Origin: Urmitella timonensis
GTDB taxonomy: Bacteria > Actinomycetota > Actinomycetes > Actinomycetales > Actinomycetaceae
Assembly: GCA_900120415.1 (NCBI GenBank)
Contig: FQLW01000006.1
Coordinates: 744,001 to 808,000 of the forward strand
DNA length: 64,000 nucleotides
Direction of reading: 5' to 3'
The position numbers and the translations under genes were made by a program. Under the pieces are notes generated by a model. That model had not been told where the DNA came from. It worked only from the letters and a program-made list of their open reading frames with translations, and ran no database searches. Shown here one piece after another: positions 43,617 through 51,740 of the stretch (within the stretch, counting starts at the first letter, position 1; each line of letters starts with the position of its first letter).

Positions 43617-44396
43617 ATGAATGGACCAACTAGAGAAAGAGCAGCCATGATTCAAAATGGAAACTATCCGCAAATGCCAGCCAATAGACGTTCTTTGGTG
43701 AGCTTAAAAGATGTTTACAAGATTTATCGGCAAGGAGAAGTTGAAGTCCGCGCCCTCAACGGGGTGAACGTGGATATTTACTCCGGTCAATTTACTGCCA
43801 TCGTTGGGCCTTCCGGTTCTGGTAAATCAACTTTGCTGCATTGCTTAGCGGGACTAGACGCGGTTACCAGTGGACTGGTTACGGTTGCCGGGCAAAACCT
43901 GGCCGCTATGGATGACACTAAACTCACCAAATTTCGCCGCGACCATATCGGGTTTGTGTTTCAATCATTCAACTTAATCCCCACTTTAACGGCAGCAGAA
44001 AATATCCATCTGCCCGCGCTGCTATCAGGAAAGAAAACTGCTCCTGAATGGGAAAAACAGATTATCGAAATCTTGAATTTGCAAGACCGTCTAACCCATA
44101 AACCGGCAGAACTATCAGGGGGACAACAGCAGCGGGTAGCGGTAGCTCGCGCCCTGGTAGCCAAACCAGCCCTGTTGGTAGCTGATGAGCCCACGGGAAA
44201 TCTGGACTCGTCCTCGTCAATGGAAGTGCTAAAACTGCTGCGGGAAGCGGTAAACAAGTTGGGACAAACCGTAGTGATGGTAACCCATGATGCTCGCGCC
44301 GCCTCGGTAGCTGACCGGGTACTGGTGGTTCGCGACGGGCAAGTAACCCAAGAACTTAACCAACCCAGCCGCGAAGAACTGGCACAGGTGATTTAA
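43617..44396 (+). CDS. ABC transporter ATP-binding protein, LolD/MacB type (intact)
   Basis: About 259 residues. All catalytic motifs are present: Walker A GPSGSGKST, LSGGQQQRVAVARAL, Walker B LLVADEPTGNLD and H-loop VMVTHD. It energises the FtsX-type permease that starts at the next base after its stop. The start is uncertain: TTG 43608, ATG 43617 or ATG 43647 are in frame, the last behind AGAAAGAG. The conserved domain begins at LVSLKDVYKIYRQGEVEVRALNGV, so all three encode it fully. It is in the same transcription unit as the degenerate module. Confidence 0.92.
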   Translation: MNGPTRERAAMIQNGNYPQMPANRRSLVSLKDVYKIYRQGEVEVRALNGVNVDIYSGQFTAIVGPSGSGKSTLLHCLAGLDAVTSGLVTVAGQNLAAMDDTKLTKFRRDHIGFVFQSFNLIPTLTAAENIHLPALLSGKKTAPEWEKQIIEILNLQDRLTHKPAELSGGQQQRVAVARALVAKPALLVADEPTGNLDSSSSMEVLKLLREAVNKLGQTVVMVTHDARAASVADRVLVVRDGQVTQELNQPSREELAQVI

Positions 44397-47213
44397 ATGT
44401 TGTTTTTAACAAAAGCAAACCTGAAAGCGCATAGCCGCCAATATGTAGCAACCGCCATCGCCATCATTATTTGCTGTGTTTTTATTTGCGGAGCCAGCAG
44501 TTTTGCCTCCGTTATGAGTTGGGTGATGGGGGTCGGAGAAACCCAATTCAACCAGAATACCCAGGTGCAGATAACTAACGAGGGCGACCAATACGATACC
44601 AACAGCGGTGAGGCTGTTAAAGGCGTAGTTGCCTGGGACAAAATCCCCGGTAACGACTATGAAGGTATTCTGAAAAAACAAGACGCTATCCGTAACGCTG
44701 TCGGTAAAGACCTTGACTTACAGCCGCTTTACTATCCGATGACGGTCACCACTATCAATGAGAAAACTGTTTATTTGGCCGGAACAGGGCTATTACCTGA
44801 AGGATATTATCGCCCTCCCTTAGCTGAGGGACGCTACCCTAGTGGGCAAAATGAAATAATTTTGGGCGAAAGCTACCTGGAAAATGGCAAAACCAAAATC
44901 GGTGACCGGATTGAACTTAAAGTTGATGAGCTAGTAAACGGGGTATACACCGGGAAAGAGAAAACCATTCCGGTTACGATTACCGGCACTATTAAACAAG
45001 ATGCCGCTATGAGAATCGGGAACCTGCCGGATGTGTATTACTCTGCCCAGCTAACCAAGCAGCTAAGCAGTTACGCAAAAGAATCACCCTCGAAAATCCT
45101 GGTAAACACCCAGCAAGATCCCAAAGCGGTAGTACAAAAACTCGGTAAATATCTAAATGACAATAAACTGCTATCCGAAGATGTCTGGGTAGTTACCGTA
45201 GAGGCGCTGCAAAAATCCTCCGAGAGCGGTGTAACGAAAACAATCGGGTTACAAGCTGCTTCCCTAGCTTTCCCGCTGCTAGCGGTGCTGGTATGTATTG
45301 GTATCGTTTCTGTAACTTTCCAGGTGGTTCTGGCTAGGCGGCGGCGAGAAACCGCGTTACTACGCTGCGTGGGGGCTACCGTTTCTCAAATCAGGCGTTC
45401 CGCATTTTCCGAATGCATTATGGTGGGGGTAATCGCTGCGCTTGCGGGAACTGCCTTAGGATGGACTGCCTCGATTGTGGTGGCAGTAGCAACCGGAATG
45501 ATTGGATCATTTACCCAAGCGGTGCAAGTAATCGGTTTTACCCCGGTAGTGGTATCACTCTTAACCGGGATCATAGTGCCTTTGATTGGCGGAATGCGTC
45601 CTACCCTGGGACTAGCGAAAATCTTGCCGGTAGCTGCCTTGAACCCCATGGAGCTAAACAAAATGGGCAAGAAGAAACGCCACATTGTGCGCGGTGTATT
45701 CATGGCCCTGTTTAGCCTGGCTGGGGTGGGGCTTTGGATAATCGCCTGGGTTAATAAAGGAAATAACAACGAAACAGATATGGCTATTTCCCTCACTTGT
45801 GCCCTGGGAGGATGCCTATTTATTTTCCTGGCAACCCTGCTAGCTTGCCGCAGTTTCCTACCGGCATTCACTGCCGCCCTAACTCGTCCTTTTGCAGCCC
45901 GTTCTGCTACTTTGAAATTGGCGGGAGAAAACGTTAAACGCGATCCTAATCGCACTGGGGCTACCGGGACTGCCCTGGTGTTAGGGGTAACCTTAATGGC
46001 AACGATATTGGTAGGTACACTATCTTTACAAAGCACAATCACTGACGAAGTAAACCGCCGTTTTTCAGTGGATATGTCGCTAGTTGCCGTAAATGAATCC
46101 CACCAGATACCCGAGGCGATAACCAAGAAATTACCGAAGCTTCAGAGCGTAAATAAGGTTGCTTCTCTACCCTCTCGGATTATCAAAGAGGCTCATGATG
46201 AAAACGGTAAACCGGTTCAACTGAACTTAGCGGTTGAACGGGTAGAAGCTTACGAGGGCGAGAAAGAAGCAGCAAGCAGCTCGGCTCCGGATAAGGGGGA
46301 GGGCGAAACCGGAAACACCTCGGATGCGATTGCCACCGATTCCGGCAACCAAAAGTCAGAAAAACGCTCAGTTTTAGCAGTCGGTTTGCCCGATAATCCC
46401 GAGGCGGTATTACGTCATCAGGTTAAAACTCCTCAGAAAGGTACTGCCTGGCTAATGACTGAGGACGAGAGGAAGCTCCCCAAAAAGGTGACCTTAACTT
46501 TTGCTAGCGGACAGAAGCTGACAGTGGCTTTAACGAAGGCTCCTAAAGAAAATCAAGCCTTCCCTAGCTCTACATTTGGCTCCTATCTAGTATTTTCACG
46601 AGCTGATTTAGACAGTATTACCCCCAGTGAAACCGGGAAAAATCCGGCAGGTGTAATCTTCAAAATGAATATGGAAAAAACCCCTACCGAGATTTTGGAG
46701 GACATTCAGGAGCTATCAACCTTGGCTCCGGCAGATTCTTTAGCTCAAACTGGAGGGGTAATTATTACTGCGTCCGTTAATCTGCTGCTAAAAATACTGA
46801 TGACCATTTTGCTATCGCTATTAGGGGTATCTGCCCTGGTCTCCCTGGTGGGGGTCGCGAATACTTTGAGTCTTTCAGTAGTTGATCGCAAACGCGAAAA
46901 CGCTCTGCTCCGGGCTGTTGGTTTTACTCAAAAACAGATTCGCGCCATGCTACTAACCGAGGGGACACTAATCGGGTTAGGGGCGCTGATTGTAGGGATT
47001 GCATTGTCGATACTGTTCTCATGGTTCGTGATGCAATGTATGCCTTTCAATGGTTTCATAAGTCCGAAAGACATTCACCTGCAAATCCCGTGGCTCTGGT
47101 TAGGGATAATAATCCTGGTAACTGAAGGGTTCTGTTTCCTAGCCTCGGTGCTGCCCGGTCGCCAAGCCGCTAAAGCAAGCCCGGTAGCTGCTTTAGCTAG
47201 TGCTGACGAGTAA
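44397..47213 (+). CDS. FtsX/MacB-type ABC transporter permease
   Basis: 938 residues with an N-terminal helix (residues 16-42), a large extracytoplasmic domain of about 220 residues (70-290), and a four-helix FtsX block beginning LAFPLLAVLVCIGIVSVTFQVVLARRRRETALLRCVGAT. A second extracytoplasmic domain follows, with a Ser/Glu/Gly-rich insert at about 620-660. A last FtsX block (SLSVVDRKRENALLRAVGFTQKQIRAMLL) ends in LPGRQAAKASPVAALA. It moves or senses lipophilic or peptide substrates at the outer membrane face with the upstream ATPase. A terminator follows. Confidence 0.9.
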   Translation: MLFLTKANLKAHSRQYVATAIAIIICCVFICGASSFASVMSWVMGVGETQFNQNTQVQITNEGDQYDTNSGEAVKGVVAWDKIPGNDYEGILKKQDAIRNAVGKDLDLQPLYYPMTVTTINEKTVYLAGTGLLPEGYYRPPLAEGRYPSGQNEIILGESYLENGKTKIGDRIELKVDELVNGVYTGKEKTIPVTITGTIKQDAAMRIGNLPDVYYSAQLTKQLSSYAKESPSKILVNTQQDPKAVVQKLGKYLNDNKLLSEDVWVVTVEALQKSSESGVTKTIGLQAASLAFPLLAVLVCIGIVSVTFQVVLARRRRETALLRCVGATVSQIRRSAFSECIMVGVIAALAGTALGWTASIVVAVATGMIGSFTQAVQVIGFTPVVVSLLTGIIVPLIGGMRPTLGLAKILPVAALNPMELNKMGKKKRHIVRGVFMALFSLAGVGLWIIAWVNKGNNNETDMAISLTCALGGCLFIFLATLLACRSFLPAFTAALTRPFAARSATLKLAGENVKRDPNRTGATGTALVLGVTLMATILVGTLSLQSTITDEVNRRFSVDMSLVAVNESHQIPEAITKKLPKLQSVNKVASLPSRIIKEAHDENGKPVQLNLAVERVEAYEGEKEAASSSAPDKGEGETGNTSDAIATDSGNQKSEKRSVLAVGLPDNPEAVLRHQVKTPQKGTAWLMTEDERKLPKKVTLTFASGQKLTVALTKAPKENQAFPSSTFGSYLVFSRADLDSITPSETGKNPAGVIFKMNMEKTPTEILEDIQELSTLAPADSLAQTGGVIITASVNLLLKILMTILLSLLGVSALVSLVGVANTLSLSVVDRKRENALLRAVGFTQKQIRAMLLTEGTLIGLGALIVGIALSILFSWFVMQCMPFNGFISPKDIHLQIPWLWLGIIILVTEGFCFLASVLPGRQAAKASPVAALASADE

Positions 47214-47247
47214 ACAGCAACCGATAGGTCAATATCCCGCTTGCACT

Positions 47248-47278
47248 TTGGGGGGCGCTGCCTGGCAGCGCCCCCCAA
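47248..47278. terminator. Terminator between the FtsX permease and the mutarotase-like gene
   Basis: A perfect 14-bp stem TTGGGGGGCGCTGC / GCAGCGCCCCCCAA with loop CTG at 47248-47278. The ends TTGG/CCAA give short T runs on both strands. The gap to the next gene is otherwise featureless. Confidence 0.75.
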
Positions 47279-47356
47279 TAAAGTATCATCAGCTCAAATA
47301 GTATTTTGGGGCTAATATCCCCGGACAAATAAGTGCCGATTAGAAGCCAATTACCC

Positions 47357-48304
47357 TTAATCAAGTAGGGAATCTACCCCAATTTCCAGGGCAAGCCGGT
47401 GGCTTTGACCCGGCTGCAGCAAAAGCGCATTTTCGCGCACATTCCCAAACTCAATTCCAGCAAATCGGTAAACTTCCTGGTCAGGAATATCGCTAAAATC
47501 TTTAATAAACCGGTCCCACGGTGTCCACACGATAGTGGATTTAGACCCCGATTTCTTTAACCAAATCTTCCTTCCCCAAGCTGAATCATAAATTTCCAGG
47601 TTAGAAGCGGAATCATAAATCCGGTCAAATGACTGATTAAAAGTAATCGGCTGGTCTTCACTAGCTTTCTTGTCAGTTAAAGTATCTAAGAAAACTGCGT
47701 GTTCCAGACCGTGAAGCTCACACTGCCTTAAATCACTAAATCCCAGGTAGGTATGGAATACCGCCTCAAATGTGAACGGGTGATCATCGGTATTTACCGC
47801 CTCCAATATCAGCCGTAGAGTCTTACCCACCTCGATTGTTAGCTGTGCTGAAAAAGCATGGGGAAATAGTTCTCCGCCTTTATGTGACAGGCGATAGGTC
47901 AGCACTTTATAGCTCGCTTCAGCGCCTACGACCGCTTGCTTGCCCCCATTACCAGGCATTTGTGATGTACCTAAATCATTTCCTTGCCCACTTGGAAGTT
48001 GAACCGCCGCACTTGAGGCGCTATCAACCCGCTCCCAAACAGTAGTTTTCGCAAAACCATGATTACCAGCTGCACCTGCCGGGGCTGCCGGCGAAAACCT
48101 GGGATTGCCGAACCAGGGCAAACAAATCGGGATTCCACCTCGCACGGTAGTGTCCCCCGAAAAACTAGCTTGGTCAGACAGCCAAACAACTGGATTTTGC
48201 CCCCGCGGAGTCCAAGAAAGCACCTGCGCCCCAAAATCAGTAATTTCAGCTAGCGAGTATTCAGTGTCAATCTTGCGTACCTGGATTTGAGTATCACTTG
48301 CCAT
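47357..48304 (-). CDS. Aldose-1-epimerase-like protein (hexose-6-phosphate mutarotase type)
   Basis: 315 residues of the galactose mutarotase-like superfamily, closest by eye to the YeaD-type hexose-6-phosphate mutarotases: GAQVLSWTPRGQNPVVWLSDQASFSGDTTVRGGIPICLPWFG, GNHGFAKTTVWERV, and a late conserved Glu in FAGIEFGNVRENALLLQPGQSH. It would speed alpha/beta interconversion of a hexose or hexose phosphate in the cytoplasm. A central insert (SGQGNDLGTSQMPGNGGKQAVVGA) lengthens the usual approximately 290 residues. It is a single gene. Confidence 0.85.
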   Translation of the reverse strand: MASDTQIQVRKIDTEYSLAEITDFGAQVLSWTPRGQNPVVWLSDQASFSGDTTVRGGIPICLPWFGNPRFSPAAPAGAAGNHGFAKTTVWERVDSASSAAVQLPSGQGNDLGTSQMPGNGGKQAVVGAEASYKVLTYRLSHKGGELFPHAFSAQLTIEVGKTLRLILEAVNTDDHPFTFEAVFHTYLGFSDLRQCELHGLEHAVFLDTLTDKKASEDQPITFNQSFDRIYDSASNLEIYDSAWGRKIWLKKSGSKSTIVWTPWDRFIKDFSDIPDQEVYRFAGIEFGNVRENALLLQPGQSHRLALEIGVDSLLD

Positions 48305-48349
48305 AAGGCAAGCATATATTCAAAACCTTTAGTCAGCGCCGAAACCAAA

Positions 48350-49234
48350 TTAACGGCTATATCCCGCCATTTCTTCTAGGCGGGCAATCCGTTCATCCAT
48401 AGGCGGATGGGTAGAAAACAGATGCTTTAACCCCTTCCCGCGGAAAGGATTAGCAATCATCATGAAACCAACCTTCTCGGTTTGCGGATTACTCTGCAGA
48501 GGACGCGCCACCGTTCCCGCCTCTAGTTTCTTTAGCGCACTGGCTAAAGCTAAAGGATCTCGCGCAAGCTCAGCGCCGGTCTCATCTGCGTCAAACTCGC
48601 GCGTCCGAGAAATCGCCATTTGGGTAAACATCGAGGCAATCGGGGCTAACAACATCAAAAGAACCATCGCCACCCCGCCAAGCGGGTTATTGTCACTGTC
48701 GCGGCGTCCTCCCCCAAAGAAAAACAACATTTGCGCAACCGAAGTAATCAGACCGCCAATGGCTGAGGCCACCGAAGAAGTCAAAATATCGCGGTTATAG
48801 ACGTGCATTAACTCGTGCGCCAAAACCCCGCGAAGCTCACGCTCATCAAGGAGCTGTAAAATCCCCTCGGTACAGCAAACCGCTGCATTTTGCGGATTAC
48901 GTCCCGTAGCAAAGGCGTTAGGGGCCGAAGTAGGAGCAATATACATTCGAGGAACCGGCTGACCGGCAGTTTGCGAAAGCTCAGTAACAATCCGCACTAT
49001 TTGCGGATATTTCCCCGGATCCACCGGGTAGGCGTTCATGGATCTAATCGCGATTTTGTCTGAATTCCAGTAGCTATAAAAAGTTGAAATCAACCCGATA
49101 GCGGCAAAAATCCAGATAAAAGCGGAACTGCCGGTACCGTAAGCAATCAGATAGCCAACTAGCAGCAGTAACGCCCACATCAAAGCGAACAGCATCCCAG
49201 TTTTCAAGCTATTACTAAAGCGTTTCTTGCCCAT
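48350..49234 (-). CDS. htpX: Membrane zinc metalloprotease HtpX (M48)
   Basis: 294 residues. Two N-terminal membrane helices (about 12-32 and 36-54) precede the cytoplasm-facing M48 domain with the zinc motif HELMH (His140, Glu141, His144) in GVLAHELMHVYNRD. Two more hydrophobic stretches follow, and the third ligand Glu lies in EFDADETGAELARDP. It degrades damaged membrane proteins. The typical ending LFSTHPPMDERIARLEEMA is present. It is a single gene with a GGAGGGATAA ribosome site. Confidence 0.95.
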   Translation of the reverse strand: MGKKRFSNSLKTGMLFALMWALLLLVGYLIAYGTGSSAFIWIFAAIGLISTFYSYWNSDKIAIRSMNAYPVDPGKYPQIVRIVTELSQTAGQPVPRMYIAPTSAPNAFATGRNPQNAAVCCTEGILQLLDERELRGVLAHELMHVYNRDILTSSVASAIGGLITSVAQMLFFFGGGRRDSDNNPLGGVAMVLLMLLAPIASMFTQMAISRTREFDADETGAELARDPLALASALKKLEAGTVARPLQSNPQTEKVGFMMIANPFRGKGLKHLFSTHPPMDERIARLEEMAGYSR

Positions 49235-49343
49235 TTATCCCTCCTGATTACCCCGCAATCTAGCAGGTGAAACTGCACGAATACTGACAAATTCCTGCCA
49301 AAGAACTGCAAGCTCACCAAAGATGAAAAGACAGGTGAACTGG

Positions 49344-50780
49344 CTATTCGCCGTCCTTACCGATTAAATCTTCCGGCACGTCCTCCCCGCGAGAAATCGC
49401 GCTCATAGCTTTGCGGGATACTACCTTGACTCGTTCGCGCGCGCCACGGCCGCCCTCGACCTCGCCAAAGTCTGCACCCAGCTGCTTTTCATATTCGTCC
49501 AATAGTTCCCAACCATGCCAGGTAGAGAAAGGAACCCCGCGCTGCTCAAGCAGTTCAATCATGGCATCGTGTCCCACCGCTTTCCCAGTAGCCACCAACT
49601 TGCCAGCTTCCGCGTCCTCTACCAGGTGGGCGATAGTTTGCTGCGCATCAGACTTGGTAGAACCAATCAGCCCCACCGGGCCGCGCTTTACCCAACCGGT
49701 AGCGTAAATCCCGGTCAAAGGAGTTCCCTCCAAATCGGTGACCCGTCCTTCCTGATTGGGGATTACTCCGCGACGCTCATCGAAAGGCAATCCCGCAATC
49801 GGAGAAGAGAAATATCCCACTGCGCGATAAACCGCCTGTACCGGGGTTTCCCGCAGCTCGCCAGTCCCGGAAACCGTTCCGTCCCCGTTCAGCTGGGTAC
49901 GTTCGGTAACGAGGGCGCGCACATGCCCGTCCTCGTCAGCTAAAATCTCTTTCGGAGCCGAGAATAAATGCAGGTGGATACGGCGATCAGCTTCCCTATC
50001 GTCCTCGTCCATGGCGTAATTAATTAAGGTATCAACCACCATTTTGGTTTGTTTAGAAGCCGCAATCGCCTGCTCCGAGCCTTCGTCGAACTCGAAATCT
50101 TCCTCGGAAACGATAACTTTTACTCCCGGCTGCTGCCCGAGTTCGCGCAGTTCCAAGGGGGTGAACTTCACCTGAGCCGGTCCGCGCCGCCCGAAAACAT
50201 GTACATCGGTTATCGGGGATTTATAGAGCTCTTTCGCCACGTTTTCCGGAATCTCGGTTTTGAGCATATCGGCAGGGTGCTTCGCCATTACCCGCGCGAT
50301 ATCGAGGGCGACATTACCGACCCCGATAACCGCGACCTCTTTCGCCTCTAAAGGCCAAAAACGCGGATAATCCGGGTTGCCGTCATACCAAGAAACAAAA
50401 TCGGCAGCCCCATAACATTCCGGCAAATCCTGACCGGGCAAATCAATCGGTTTATCCCGATCAGACCCGGTAGCGAAAATAATCGCATCATAATGTTCAT
50501 GCAGGTCATCGACAGTTATATCTGCGTCCTCGCCGCCAACATTCACATTTGCCAGCAGACGGATATCGCCGCGCTGCAAAATCTTGTAAAGGGCAGTAAT
50601 AATGGCTCGAATCCGGGGATGATCGGGCGCTACGCCATACCGAACCAATCCATAGGGTGCAGGCAGACGCTCAAAGAGGTCAATCTCTACATTAAGACCA
50701 GATTTGGACAAAATATCAGAAGCATAGATGCCAGCGGGGCCGGCTCCAACTACAGCGACACTAAGCGGACGGTCAGACAC
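49344..50780 (-). CDS. fprA: FAD/NADP-dependent ferredoxin reductase, FprA type
   Basis: 478 residues related to mycobacterial FprA and adrenodoxin reductase. The N-terminal FAD motif is VAVVGAGPAGIYASDIL, followed by GLVRYGVAPDHPR. The NADP domain has VIGVGNVALDIARVM and VFGRRGPAQVKFTPLELRELG, and the late GWVKRGPVGLIGSTKSDAQQT is typical. It transfers electrons between NADPH and ferredoxin in the cytoplasm. It is a single gene; five GAGGACG words lie within it on the coding strand. Confidence 0.95.
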   Translation of the reverse strand: MSDRPLSVAVVGAGPAGIYASDILSKSGLNVEIDLFERLPAPYGLVRYGVAPDHPRIRAIITALYKILQRGDIRLLANVNVGGEDADITVDDLHEHYDAIIFATGSDRDKPIDLPGQDLPECYGAADFVSWYDGNPDYPRFWPLEAKEVAVIGVGNVALDIARVMAKHPADMLKTEIPENVAKELYKSPITDVHVFGRRGPAQVKFTPLELRELGQQPGVKVIVSEEDFEFDEGSEQAIAASKQTKMVVDTLINYAMDEDDREADRRIHLHLFSAPKEILADEDGHVRALVTERTQLNGDGTVSGTGELRETPVQAVYRAVGYFSSPIAGLPFDERRGVIPNQEGRVTDLEGTPLTGIYATGWVKRGPVGLIGSTKSDAQQTIAHLVEDAEAGKLVATGKAVGHDAMIELLEQRGVPFSTWHGWELLDEYEKQLGADFGEVEGGRGARERVKVVSRKAMSAISRGEDVPEDLIGKDGE

Positions 50781-51059
50781 TAAAACCCTTCCTTTTACGT
50801 AATAAATCTGGCGGCGCCACCTTTTAGCACCTCAAACCTCAAATTATTCTAGCTGTAAATCACGACTATCTCGCATTTTATTGAGCGGTCTCACACAATG
50901 GTTCAGCCATCTTTGGCAGGAGCGAGCACAGAAAGCAACGGCGAGGAAACGGACAAACCCTATTTTGAACGCCGCTAGCTCGTAACTCGCGCAATAAAAG
51001 CAAAGCTGCCCCAAGTAATGATGCATGGGAGACAATAGGGATATTAAAGGAGGAAACAA
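50781..51059. other. Intergenic region between fprA and the unknown gene
   Basis: The 279-bp divergent spacer has no gene I can support. It should contain promoters for both sides. AGGAGG at about 51050 is the ribosome site of the next gene. No strong hairpin or repeat was noticed. Confidence 0.4.
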
Positions 51060-51683
51060 ATGACTACACGGAGAACTCCGCGCAGACCAGCAATGCTAGA
51101 TGCTGAGCAGGCAGAAAATATTCCCGGTGCCGAGGACGGGGCTCGCTCCTCCGAGGTAGCTCACCTGGTAGCGCAAACTCTGCTGGGGATAGAAAAAGAC
51201 ACTGACCAGAATGTTCAACACTTGCGGGAGCTGCTGGAATCTGGCGGGGTAGATACGGTCAGTGAACTGTGGTCAGCCTCGCCAGCCAATACTTTGCCGG
51301 GGACACTCTGGCGACTGTACTTGGTGTATCAATGGTATTTACGCGACCCTAAGCTGGTAAATGAACGCTTCCAGCAGGGTCTAAGCGCCCTAGAGATTGG
51401 GGAAGCTGCTCCTGTCGAGCGATCCGATAAAACGGTGTCCACCCTTATGGAGGAGCTAGCAGCACTTTGGGAAGCAAAAACCTCAATAACGGGACTCGAA
51501 CCCCTACTAGATAAGGTTGCAGATTTCCTGCACGTACTGGCCAGTGGAGTCAGCGCGGAATGGATTAAAGATGCCCGGGACGAACTAGCCGATCCGGTAA
51601 CCTTGCGCCCCCAGGCGCTACTACAAACCGCGAGCGACCTTAAGCTATCGGCACGTATAGCCAAGGCAAATCGCCTAGACTAG
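51060..51683 (+). CDS. Protein of unknown function upstream of ppk
   Basis: 207 residues behind a good site (GGAGGAAACAA). It is soluble and mainly helical, with no signal peptide or membrane helix. The N-terminal 25 residues are basic and Pro-rich, and the rest is rich in Leu, Ala and Glu with segments such as TLPGTLWRLYLVYQWYLRDPKLVNERFQQGL. I recognise it only as a type of conserved actinobacterial hypothetical and cannot name a family. It lies 57 nt before ppk and probably shares its transcript; a role in polyphosphate or nucleotide metabolism would be a guess. Confidence 0.7.
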   Translation: MTTRRTPRRPAMLDAEQAENIPGAEDGARSSEVAHLVAQTLLGIEKDTDQNVQHLRELLESGGVDTVSELWSASPANTLPGTLWRLYLVYQWYLRDPKLVNERFQQGLSALEIGEAAPVERSDKTVSTLMEELAALWEAKTSITGLEPLLDKVADFLHVLASGVSAEWIKDARDELADPVTLRPQALLQTASDLKLSARIAKANRLD

Positions 51684-51740
51684 AAATAAATCTACCCAAA
51701 CTACCGCAGGTAAAGTCACCAGTTTTTAGAAGGGATTGGC

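Noticed and set aside
45386-46126. Long antisense ORF inside the FtsX permease gene
   Set aside because: It lies fully opposite a clearly conserved permease, has no recognisable domain and reads as low-complexity mirror sequence. Similar antisense ORFs over ppk, murB, fprA and the phosphorylase gene were dropped for the same reason.
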